NCBI GenBank assembly: GCA_004151065.3
Contig: NWUY0300016167.1
Span: forward strand, 17,281-38,481
DNA length: 21,201 nucleotides
Direction: 5' to 3'
DNA from: Larix sibirica
Taxonomy: Eukaryota > Streptophyta > Pinopsida > Pinales > Pinaceae
Part shown: one piece after another, positions 10,159-19,503 of the stretch
Position numbering within the stretch: the stretch's first letter is position 1
Layout: each line of letters begins with the position of its first letter
The notes under the pieces: generated by a model
What the model saw: the letters and a program-made list of their open reading frames with translations, nothing else
Told to the model about the DNA's origin: nothing
The model's database searches: none
Made by a program: the position numbers and the translations under genes

Positions 10159-10339
10159 TCTTCAGAGAAATCTGAAGAATGTACTTGAAGAATTTCAGGG
10201 CTTTGGGTTTTTAAGAGAATTTTGAAGAATTTATGGGAAGGATCCGACGGCTTTGGTTTTCTTTTAGAGAAATCTGAATAGCCTATTGGAAGAGGTTGAG
10301 ATTTTTTTGCGGATTTTGTTTTCGGAAAAAACCCTCAAA
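10159..10339 (+). promoter_or_regulatory. RH24 5' leader with hairpin, two uORFs and internal duplication
   Basis: tcttcaga / tctgaaga (10159-10166 and 10171-10178) form a perfect 8-bp stem with a GAAA loop, ending one base before the first upstream ATG. uORF1 (10179-10214) encodes MYLKNFRALGF and stop. uORF2 (10233-10277) encodes MGRIRRLWFSFREI and stop. Both end before the main ATG at 10340. The leader is internally repetitive: agagaaatctgaa recurs exactly at 10164-10176 and 10266-10278, and gaagaatt and ggctttggtt recur between them. If transcription starts downstream of the hairpin's left arm, the stem would not form in the mRNA. Confidence 0.6.
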
Positions 10340-13300
10340 ATGTCGAAGCGAAAGTTCGGCTTCGAGGGCTTCGGCATAAACAAGCAGACCAGTTACAACT
10401 TCGAGCCCGCGAAGGCTCCCCGTCGCGGACTCTACATCCCCAGTCACGACAACTGCGAAGATCACGACCTCGATGACATCGATTACGCAGATTCAAAAGA
10501 ACCGCTGGTCGAGGGTTCGAACCTCTCGGAGCCCTCTGACAACAAGAACAACGGAGAAGAAGAGGAAATTGACCCCCTGGATGCCTTCATGGCGGGTATT
10601 CAGGAGGAAATGAACAGCGTCCCGGCTAAGCCCAAGGCTAAGATGGAGAAATTTGAGGACGATGAAGATGATCCCGTGGAGAGCTTTCTCAAGGCTCGCA
10701 AGGACGCAGGATTGGCCCTGGCGGCTGAAGCCCTTCAGGCCGGTTATGACTCTGACCAGGAGGTTTATGCCGCTGCCAAGGCCGTGGACGCCGGGCTGCT
10801 CGAGTACGATTCCGATGATAACCCCATTGTTCTTGATAAGAAGAAGATCGAACCTATTCCGGCGCTGGATCATTCGGAGATCGATTATGAGCCGTTTAAC
10901 AAGGATTTTTACGAGGAAAACCCTTCAATATCTGGTAATTTACTAAACCCAATCCTGTTAAAAATACATATTTTGCTGTATTTGATTAGATGCAGGGTTG
11001 GATTCTTGAACGCTTATCAAGGTTTTGCTACTTAGTATTCCATTGGGTAGATCGTGATTATGTATTTTTTATTAATTTTGGGCTCATTAGGTTTAGTTTT
11101 TTACCACGGTCCGAAAAGCGGGAAAAGGGTTGAAGTGGGCAAACTGTAAAAAATGTTGCAATGAAGGAAATGGCCCTCAATATGTAGAGTATTTTACACA
11201 TTGGAGTACATCCCTACGAAGATAACTTTATTCCCACAATATGAAGTATATCACAAATTGCAGTATATCTCTACCAACAGAACCTTATTTCTTCAGCTAT
11301 ATCACATCTTGTAGTAAATTGCTTCCATGAGAACTGCTTTCCAGTATATCAACACAAACAAAAACTTCATTCGTACAATATTCATTAAATCACGTATTGT
11401 AGTATATCCCCAGGAACAGTATTTCATTGCTATAATATTCAGTGATTCCCATATTGCAGTATGTCTCCGGTTATCTACAAATGGAATTTTATTCCTTCAT
11501 TATGCAGTATATCATTCGTCTTCCTGCTACAAAATTGGTCTGATCCCTATTGCAATGTCGGAAGATTGATGCTCTGGTGTATATGGTAATCATCGAACCG
11601 GCTGAATCTTCTAACAAAGAAGAAAAAGGCGTTTGAGAGGGTTGATTCTTATTAATTTGGGTTTCAAATCAAGCCTAATCATTAATTAAATTTCAGTTTA
11701 AGTTGATTTTATAGTGTTCAGGATCATATTGTAAATGGAAGTGTGGGAAAAGGGAGGAAAACACCCTGTCCATGAGACTCCCGAGAGGCATGGAATTCTC
11801 TGTATCACATACAATCTGATTATTATGCCCTTAATGAAACGCTATTTGCATGGGCTTTGTAAGAATCAAGTTGAAATCATCCATCCAATAAATTACTATT
11901 CAAATTTCTCCAAGCTCATTGGAGATTGCTCTATCTGTGGGATGGATTTGGTTTCTTGTATTTTTTAACTTGATTAGAGAGTTTTGCTCATTTTATTCCT
12001 GATTAACTCATGTCCTCTTGCTGGTATTTGGTATGATGTTGATTCAGGTATGAGCGATCAGGAAGTTACGGCATACCAGCAGAGTCTTGGAATCAAGGTT
12101 TCTGGATTTGATGTAACAAGGCCAATTAAGACATTTGAAGATTGTGGCTTTTCCTCTACATTGATGAATGCCATTGTTAAACAGGGTTATGTGAACCCAA
12201 CCCCTATACAGTGCCAGGCTCTGCCAATTGTACTATCTGGAGGGGATATTATAGGAATAGCCAAGACTGGTTCAGGAAAAACTGTTGCATTTATTCTGCC
12301 AATGATTGTGCATATAATGGATCAGCCAGAACTTGCCAAAGAAGAAGGCCCAATTGGTGTTATTTGTGCACCTACAAGAGAATTGGCTCAGCAAATCTAT
12401 ATTGAGGCAAAGAAATTCGCGAAACCTCATGGCATCCGTGTTTCTGGTGTTTATGGAGGCATGTCAAAGCTCGAACAGCTAAAAGAACTGAAGGCTGGTT
12501 GTGAGCTAGTGGTTGCTACCCCAGGAAGGTTGATTGACATGCTGAAGATGAAGGCGTTAACAATGCATAGAACAACTTACCTAGTGCTTGATGAGGCAGA
12601 TAGGATGTTTGATCTGGGGTTTGAGCCTCAAATCAGATCTATTGTGGGTCAGATACGGCCAGATCGCCAGACACTGCTCTTTTCTGCAACTATGCCAAGG
12701 AGAGTGGAACGCTTGGCAAGAGAAGTTCTGTCAAATCCTGTAAGGGTAACTGTAGGGGAAATAGGAAAGGCAAATGAGGACATCACACAAATTGTCCATG
12801 TTATCCCTTCAGATGCAGAGAAAATGCCTTGGCTTCTGAGCACACTTCCTGCAATGGTTGATAATGGAGATGTTCTAGTTTTTGCTTCGACCAAAGCAAA
12901 GGTTGTTGAGATTGAACCTCAGCTGATCCAAGATGGGTTCAAAGTTGCAACCCTTCATGGAGATAAGGATCAGTCTTCTCGTATGGAGGTTCTACAAAAG
13001 TTTAAGTCAGGGATTTACCATGTTCTTGTTGCAACTGATGTTGCAGCTCGTGGTCTTGATATCAAGTCAATTAAATCTGTTGTTAACTTTGATATTGCCA
13101 GAGACATAGATATGCATGTTCACCGTATTGGAAGGACAGGGCGTGCAGGGGACAAAGAAGGCATAGCTTACACCCTTGTTACACAAAAACAAGCACACTT
13201 TGCAGGGGAACTAGTGAACAGTTTGGTTGCTGCTGGTCAAAATGTCTCCATGGAGCTAATGGATCTTGCAATGAAGGTTAGAAATGAAAATTTGAAAACT

Positions 13301-14471
13301 CTGACTGTACTGGTTAATTTTTGTATGATTTTGTTGTTGAAGTTATTAAGCTCTTTGGTTTACATTTGAACTACAGATTTGTCAAAAAAGTTCACTGAGA
13401 ACTTTTTGTCTGGTGACAAAAATATGCAATTCACATTTCTCACCTGGATTTGTACTGCAACATTGTAGGATAGTCGTTTCCGGGCCAAACGGGAGGCCAG
13501 TAAAGGCTCTGGTATGTGATTCTCATTAATTATCTATTTATAATGAAAAGCAAACTCTTGAAATGTGTGTTGTTTATTGTTCAATCTGCTTTTTATGTCT
13601 GGCAAAATTTGCGTGCCTCTTTATGGCTTATTTTACATCAATTATTCTAAATGTCTCCATGCAGGTAAGAGGAAAGGGGGTGGGCGAGGAGGGGGGGGAA
13701 AGGGTGGCAGTGGTAGCAGTGGTGGTGGAGGTCGAAGTATACGTGGTGTCGATTATGGGCTTGGCATAGGCTATAATCCCGATTCTGCGAACAGACCAGT
13801 GCAGCCTTCCAATCTTAATCGTGGAGCAGCAGTGAATGCTCTGAAGACGGGAATGATGGCACAATTCAAAAGTAATTTTGTTCCTGCATCATCTAATTCT
13901 TATGCATCAAGCACTAGCCAGTCATCCAGTATTCTAAGCAATAAAAGGCAAGGGATTAGTGGCTTTGTGTCGGGTGGTACGATTGGTGGTTATGCATTGA
14001 ATGAACAAGGAAGTGGAAATAGGTCTCAACAGGCTGACAATTTGGCCTCAGTGTCAGCTAGTGACACAGAGAGAGAAAGAGGAAGGGGAGGTGAAAGGGA
14101 GAGACAGCAGTCAAGATGGGATCCTGATCATTTGAATGATTCACATAATCAGAGAGTATCCCAGGAATCCAAGACAAATGGGAATCCAAGCTCTGAAAGG
14201 TAAGGGTAGTTTCTGGTTGTATGTTGAATAGTTTACTACATTTGGAGGCAATGTTTTGATTTTTAATTTTACCTTAGTGACTGACCATGGTGGATATCTA
14301 TCATCGTATTTTTGTCATGCTTCCATAGTTTGGGAGCAAATTTTAATTTATAATTGACTGCTGTTTGTTATAGATTTGCTGTTTCATTGTATTCTGAATT
14401 ATGATAGTGTTGTCTACAGTGTCAAGAACAGGCCAAGGGAACGAAGGCGACCATCTGGTTGGGATCGTTGA
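10340..14471 (+). CDS. RH24: DEAD-box ATP-dependent RNA helicase 24 (RH24/DDX42 family), 5 coding exons
   Basis: Coding exons are 10340-10934, 12048-13276, 13469-13511, 13665-14199 and 14420-14471. All introns are GT-AG and the exons join in frame to 817 codons plus TGA. The start is the first ATG in frame, with A at -3, and opens MSKRKFGFEGFGINKQTSY as in plant RH24. An acidic N-terminus contains EIDPLDAFMAGI and DPVESFLKARKD. The helicase core is complete: Q motif (F228, Q253), Walker A AKTGSGKT 270-277, PTRELA 307-312, TPGR 356-359, DEAD 380-383, SAT 411-413, motif IV about 474-482, ATDVAARGLD 527-536, HRIGRTGR 557-564. A Gly/Arg/Lys-rich tail (about 624-650) is followed by the family's FVSGGTIGG and a Ser/Arg/Glu-rich end. 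The human relative DDX42 is associated with SF3b/U2 snRNP, so a nuclear RNA-remodelling or splicing role is likely by family. No key residue is missing. Family length is slightly shorter (about 760 in Arabidopsis, from memory). Confidence 0.95.
10935..12047 (+). other. RH24 intron 1 (1113 bp, phase 1)
   Basis: The donor gtaatt follows ...SIS plus the first base of Gly199. The acceptor is gattcag, and exon 2 resumes with gt-ATG-AGC (Gly199-Met200), exactly rejoining the conserved family SISGM sequence. Reading through the donor meets a stop at 11033-11035, so retention would give an N-terminal fragment without helicase domains. The last 64 nt of the intron, from an ATG at 11984, are open in frame with exon 2. 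Besides the minisatellite, an open frame at 11735-11968 matches nothing known. Confidence 0.92.
11178..11520. repeat. Degenerate ~57-bp minisatellite in RH24 intron 1
   Basis: Six or seven degraded copies of a unit containing caatat-agtatatcaca-attg-agtatat-c-(spacer)-aac-gaa-ttttattcc run head to tail. Recognisable unit starts are near 11178, 11237, 11290, 11341 (short), 11376, 11433 and 11498, with spacings of 51 to 59 bp for full units. It is clear by eye as repeated agtatatc and attgcagtat words, but the copies differ enough to be old. Confidence 0.75.
13277..13468 (+). other. RH24 intron 2 (192 bp, phase 0)
   Basis: Donor gttaga directly follows ...DLAMK (608). Acceptor ttgtag precedes GATAGTCGTTTC, coding DSRF, which aligns with the family's DGRF segment. 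Reading through the donor meets a stop at 13367-13369. Confidence 0.93.
13512..13664 (+). other. RH24 intron 3 (153 bp, phase 1)
   Basis: Donor gtatgt follows TCTG; acceptor catgcag precedes gtaagagg. The split Gly623 codon (G|GT) is followed by KRKGGGRGGGG. The acceptor is itself followed by a consensus donor sequence (cag|gtaaga), discussed as a finding. Confidence 0.92.
14200..14419 (+). other. RH24 intron 4 (220 bp, phase 2)
   Basis: Donor gtaagg follows GAAAG. Acceptor ctacag precedes TGTCAAGAAC, completing Ser801 and continuing VKNRPRERRRPSGWDR then TGA at 14469-14471. The RPRERxRxSGWD end is typical of the plant family, which confirms the short last exon. Confidence 0.92.
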
Positions 14472-14700
14472 TTTTTCCTTTTATTTATTGAACATGATTT
14501 TCTGCCATTCTTGTTTTTGCTGGGCTTTGTACAAGGTAAACATATAAATTCCTAATACAAATTTAACTTCAATGGATATTGTTGTGTCTGTTTTCAAATC
14601 CCATAAATACTGTGTTTCACATGCTTTTAATTTCAGGTTCAATACTCAACTCCTCAAGTAGTTTCCAGTAAAAGTATGTAAGTATCTATTACAGGGAAAA
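14472..14700 (+). other. RH24 3' UTR with probable spliced intron (14536-14636)
   Basis: After the stop, acaag|gtaaac (donor at 14536) and a T-rich tract ending tttcag (acceptor at 14636) define a probable 101-bp intron in the 3' UTR. The exon junction would lie 64 nt after the stop codon. No canonical AATAAA was found close by; the first I noticed downstream are at 15674-15679 and 16372-16377. The transcript end is unknown. Confidence 0.5.
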
Positions 14701-15111
14701 TATGCAAATGCAGTGCTGTTATAATCAAAATTCTTATTTTTAGAATGCAGAGGTTGCCTTGAGAGACTGATTTTGTTTGACTGTCATGTCGTGGTGTGTA
14801 TACACGTCTTCTCTTTAGGTGTATGCTTGTCCTTCTATTTCTTAATTCTGGAAAGCATTTCGATTCCTTGATTGCATTAGATTTAGGCCAGAATATTTTA
14901 TTCGGGGCAACCATGCAAGTTTTTATGTTTTGAGCTTGCAGGCAAGTGTCCTATGGTTGTATCATCCAGTAATGCATGTGCTCTATACTCGCTCATGCAG
15001 CTGACACTTCAATACACATTCATTTCTCGCTTATGCAGAGTCTGATGATACTTGAAATTATTTAAATGACATCTGAAAATGTCTTGTGCACTCCTTGAGG
15101 TGTACACTGCA

Positions 15112-15145
15112 GATCCATCGTTAGTAATGATCCATCGTTAGTAAT
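15112..15145. repeat. 17-bp perfect tandem duplication
   Basis: gatccatcgttagtaat occurs at 15112-15128 and again at 15129-15145 with no change. Confidence 0.97.
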
Positions 15146-16087
15146 GTTACATAACAAAAATAATGATTACCAGAACTGATTACATATGAAGTAATGGCAT
15201 ATGAAGATTTGCTATCGCATCTCCCTTTGTAGATTCAATTTGAAATTCATCTTTTTAATGAACGTTTTCAAGTGCAAGTTTGAAACATTTATGGTAGCAT
15301 TTCAATCCATTTTCTCAAGACCCTCTCAAACATTATGAAACTACTTTGCCTAGATGTATATGTAAATCCTGTGCTTGTTAGTCCAAACTTGATATTTTAG
15401 ACAATACACGTTTGCATGTAAAGACTATACTGGGTAAGTGCCCTCTACTTGTTTCAAAGGTATTATTGGTATGCTTGATTAGGATGTGATGCTTTACTGG
15501 TTGTTTAATCAGCAAACATCATTTTAAGTTACCGAGCTGTTAGCCATGCATATGAAGCTTCAAGATAGGAACTAGAGTTTCCTCTGATGTATTCTACTTT
15601 TATGCCAGAAACTGTACTCTTAATTTCCCGTCTTCTTCACCTCATAATAACTAGAAAGAGGAGGCATAGCATGAATAAATGACCAGGAACTATTTTTTTT
15701 GGCAGTGTTATGAAGCTAGGATTTCTGTGATAATACACTAAGATATCATGTATGACAGTTTTTTATGGTCTTTCTACAACATGATATTTATCCTGTAGCA
15801 TTTCAATTAGTAACTTTGATCCATTGGACTATTGTCAGATTGGGAAAGAAGTTCGCATTGCAAGAGTTGGATGCTATTTGATGGATTGTAATTGTACAGA
15901 AGTTTGAGATAACATCACCAAGTGTTACGCAACTCTGTTCTTTTATTTGCAGTTAACTTCCATTTTGATGCTTGTATTTTCTTTTTCCAATCCCTTGCCA
16001 TTTCTCTTGTTTCCTATCTAACATGATTTTGCAAAAAACTCAATCTATGCTTCATCGTGAATGGACAGTGGACCTTACTCCACACCC

Positions 16088-16179
16088 GTTAAAATTGCTT
16101 ACTCTGATAAGTAAAGGAATCAATAATCATAATGTTAAAATTGCATACTCTGATAAGTAAAGGAATCAATAATCATAAT
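16088..16179. repeat. 46-bp tandem duplication
   Basis: Adjacent copies at 16088-16133 and 16134-16179 begin gttaaaattgc and differ at one base (gcttact versus gcatact). Confidence 0.96.
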
Positions 16180-17288
16180 GTGCAATGTTAGTTCCTTTGT
16201 ATGTTATTAGTGAATATAATGTGGAATGTTTTTTGCTTATTGTTACAAGCTAGCATATATCCATCTTAACTCTGAATCTATTAGCTGCTGAGAGGGATGA
16301 AAGTTATATCCAGGTGCAAACCTCTCACCAAGAAAATCCCAGATTAAGATGGATCTATGTTCTATAAGAGAAATAAAGTCTTTTTGATGACAGCAGATGT
16401 AGGTTGCCATTTTTGTTCAATATATTTTGTTAACTGTGGTGTGACTTCTATACTAGGCTGCTGTAGGAACACCTTGCTTCGAGCACTTTTGTGTAATATG
16501 GATTCACATATCTATTAATGTTGTAATATGGATACAATAGTAAATGCAGAGATTATTTTGGCTTTGTCAATTTCTGTTCTTTGTAAGCAAAGGGGTATTA
16601 AAACATCTTTACTTTTGCAACAGAATTGAACATTAGGCCTTTCAGAAAGATAAAACCAGGTTCAATCACAAGGTCGCTGATGTGTCCCAGGAAATCTGAT
16701 AGACAATTCTGTATTGGACTGCATTTAATAGGCAGATTCCATCTCTTGATAGTAATTAATGTTAATTAATTCTGTAGGAACTGTTAATTTTGTAACTCCA
16801 TGTAACTCGGATTGTGTTCCAGCTATGTCACCAGCTATGTCACTTATCTCTTTCAACAGAGTAAACAGCAGCAGCAGTAAGCCCTCTTTCAGCAGTTCTG
16901 CATAGCAGTTAATGAGGGCTTAAGGGGAAATATGGAGGAGAGAGATAGAGGGTGCATGCATGCGAAAAGATTTGGCATTGCATCCACCATCTTCGGTTTA
17001 TTTCCAGTTTAGATGTTTTTCTATATTTGGCAGTCCAGTTTTATTTCTGGCTTTTGCTTTAGTTAGCAGCTGCATGAAGTTAGTTAGAAGGTGCAGTTCC
17101 CTAGTTTATCTAGGTGTTCATGCATGTGGATTATCGGTCTTATTTGTGGTGCAGATATCTAGGAGGATGCATGTCTGCATGTCTTACTGCATCTCCAGTA
17201 GAGGCACACTTCACTTCTCTCATCTATCTATGCAAGGAAGGTGCATTGGAATTAGGGTTTGATACTTTGTGCATGCGTCCGGATTATT

Positions 17289-17396
17289 GTATCTTATCTT
17301 CTTCCTAGTCTATAAAGAAGTAGGGCACACCACAAGTATCTTATCTTCTTCCTAGTCTATAAAGAAGTAAGGCACACCATCAGTAGGGCACACCAC
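17289..17396. repeat. 47-bp tandem duplication with partial third copy
   Basis: Copies at 17289-17335 and 17336-17382 contain tatcttatcttcttcctag and tctataaagaagta followed by gcacacca. A further gtagggcacaccac lies at 17383-17396. The TATA-like motif of the putative LTR is therefore present twice. Confidence 0.95.
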
Positions 17397-17427
17397 TGTG
17401 GTGGTTTGAGAGTTTTAGTTTTCGAGC

Positions 17428-17589
17428 TATAGCATTTTAGTTAAGTGTTATCATATCTAGCATTTTAGTTTAGTGTTTGAGAGTTCAGATTTGTGTGTTT
17501 ATTGTTCATATAGCATTTTAGTTAAGTGTTAACAGATCTAGCATTTTAGTTTAGTGTTTGAGAGTTCAGATTTGTGTGTTTATTGTTCA
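17428..17589. repeat. 81-bp tandem duplication
   Basis: Copies at 17428-17508 and 17509-17589 begin tatagcattttagttaag and end attgttca, with two differences (tcatatc versus acagatc). Each copy itself contains two related agcattttagtt words, suggesting an older, shorter repeat within. Confidence 0.96.
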
Positions 17590-17716
17590 TATTATGTTTG
17601 TAGGTTAACGGAGTCAATCCCTGTTATTTTGATTTATGTATTCAGTTTTATCTATCTAGAAATTTGGGTTAAATTCTTGAGTGCAGAATCTGCTTATCAT
17701 GGTCTTATTTTTGACA

Positions 17717-18900
17717 TGGTATCTAATTGTGTTTGGTGTAACCTTCTAGGAATCAATGTATAGATGGTGAGGCTTCTAGTTGGGATAGGGAGTTGTTAGA
17801 AGGTTTAAGAGGTGGAATGCTTGAGAAAAACATCGTTGACTTGTGATGGGTTGACTTTAGGGTGTTCTAGTGGCAACAATATGAGCCTTAGATCATGAGA
17901 CAGTTTGGAAGGTCCCTCCGACTTCATTTTGTGGAAGTTGATGATGCTCAAATTGTTTCCAACAAAAATATTGAAGGAACGCTCTTGGAGGTCTTGTTAA
18001 GGGGAAAAGGGGATGGAAATCCAAGTATTGTTTAGAGCTCTTTTCATTTAACCTACAAATGTTAGTAAAAAATATATATACAATGATCAACTAAATGAAA
18101 CCATGAACGTAATTTGAGTGATTCGGATACAAGTAATTTGTACGTTTGATTGTTAAGTTGAATAATAAATGCAGAAATGTTATGTCAAATAAGCGTTTAA
18201 AATCAGTTTGTGAAATTGTTTAATGTAACTATTTATGTCATGTGCCATGCATGTGATTATAAATGAACTTCATGATCAATGTGCAACAGTTTGAGAAAAG
18301 GTCAAGAGTGAAGAGTTAGTATCCATAGCCTTAAACGGGTTTTCATCTTTATTCTCATTTTTTGGCAAAGTTTTATTTGTGATGTTTGTGCTCGAGAAAA
18401 GCTTCCCATCTTTGAGAAGCTATGTGATGATTTCATATAGACGGGAGACAAGATTGGAGAGTGTTGCGGGGGGGTAAAGAGGAGGAAGAGCAAAATCCAT
18501 CCTTCATCAACATGATGAATAAGGGTAGTTTAGGGTCAGAAAGGAAGGAAAGAGGATTCAAGATCCTTTAATTAGGGCAAGAACTTGAGCCATATCAAGT
18601 TTTTCAAATGTTGAAAGTTTGGCCACTATGCCTTTTGGTGTCTTGAGAAGAAGTGGAAAGGTGGAAGGTCAAGCTGTAGCAGTAGAAGTAGAATGCAAGT
18701 AGTGCAGAAGCATCTTGCTAGAGTGAATGAGTTTTAGCCAAGCTTTGGACACACATCTCTCATGGTGTCATGACTTGATCGAAATATTATGTATGGTGCA
18801 GATGGTAGGTGGACAATAGTATCCAAACATATGACCTCTAAAAGAAGCCTTCAACAAACATGCAGGGCCAATAGATGTCAATCCATCCTTTTCCTCAACA
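17717..18900 (+). mobile_element. Ty1/copia Gag-protease relic
   Basis: tggtatct at 17717-17724 matches the first seven bases of the plant initiator-Met primer site (TGGTATCAGAGC). LEGPSDFILWKLMMLKL (17905-17955) matches the Copia Gag LEGxSNFxxWK block. A FEKLCDDFI-like stretch lies near 18411-18437. A zinc knuckle follows at 18600-18641 with spacing CX2CX4HX4C, but its first Cys is Phe and a stop (18612-18614) replaces the residue after the second Cys. In the same frame, WTIVSKHMT (18810-18836) is a protease-site remnant in which the DSGA core has been deleted. Gag blocks lie in different frames with many stops; no integrase or RT was found, so the element is truncated and dead. Confidence 0.75.
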
Positions 18901-19032
18901 TCAATTAGCCTAGCCTCCAGTTATACCATTGCTTTAGAAAGAGGCTTTGTGATTTGGTTTAGTTTTGTGAAAATGTGAGAAAAGGGAATTGTCTGGAAGG
19001 TTGCTTTCATTGTCAATATCTAGACAATTACT

Positions 19033-19134
19033 ACGTCCAACCCCATCACTCTTTCTGCAATCTAACATTGACTACAAAATGAGACATCCAACCCCACCAC
19101 TCTTTTTGCAATCTAACATTTACTACAAAATGAG
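19033..19134. repeat. 51-bp tandem duplication
   Basis: Adjacent copies at 19033-19083 and 19084-19134 share tccaacccca, gcaatctaacatt and actacaaaatgag, with four substitutions. Confidence 0.95.
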
Positions 19135-19503
19135 AAGCATAACCAAGTTTTGTTGTGTACGTATCCAAGGAAGGTGTTTTTGGAGTTTGTAATTTTTTTT
19201 ATTTTCTTTATTTGTTTAAAACATGAAAAAAAATCTATAATGGTTATTTTAAACTATATTCACCAGAATGTTACATATACAAATTTGCATTTATAAAAAA
19301 ATAGTTGATTTTCAAGATGAATTTTTAAGGAATCTAAAACAAGAACTTGTAAGTTATTGGCTATTTGCAACAACGTTTCTTGTTAGAAGTTTTTTTTATA
19401 GCATAAACGGTTATGAAAGACCTTTTTAAGGAAGTTCTAATTTGTATGAAGGACCTTTTCAAGGTTGGTGTATCAACAAAGAAAATTTGTTTTCCCACCA
19501 ACG

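Larger units (their letters stand above)
14701..16838. other. 3' flank of RH24, no further gene
   Basis: AT-rich DNA with stops in all frames and no recognisable coding motif. It may include further 3' UTR exons of RH24, since several T-rich tract plus cag sites occur (for example near 14940), but nothing distinguishes them from chance. Short tandem duplications at 15112-15145 and 16088-16179 are listed separately. Confidence 0.5.
16839..17716 (+). mobile_element. Probable Ty1/copia LTR (5' side of relic)
   Basis: This is placed as an LTR because it directly precedes a primer-site-like sequence and Copia gag remains. It contains a promoter-like tctataaagaag (17309-17320, duplicated 47 bp later). 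It would end with tgaca at 17712-17716, and a matching tgtca start occurs at 16839 (another at 16827). With no intact second LTR, the 5' boundary is a guess. The U5 part contains a two-copy 81-bp duplication. Confidence 0.4.

Noticed and set aside
10493-10873. Antisense 126-codon open frame opposite RH24 exon 1
   Set aside because: It is a shadow of the well-supported sense exon.
11735-11968. 77-codon open frame in RH24 intron 1
   Set aside because: No recognisable domain, and it is bounded by a well-supported intron; no sign of a separate exon.
15033-15083. TGATGA ... CTGA spacing resembling a box C/D snoRNA
   Set aside because: The boxes are only about 35 nt apart, the first base of box C is not a purine, and no terminal stem or second box pair is seen.
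16960-17308. Two overlapping + strand open frames of 100 and 64 codons
   Set aside because: They lie in the putative LTR, are Cys/Ser/Leu-rich in two frames at once, and match no known protein.
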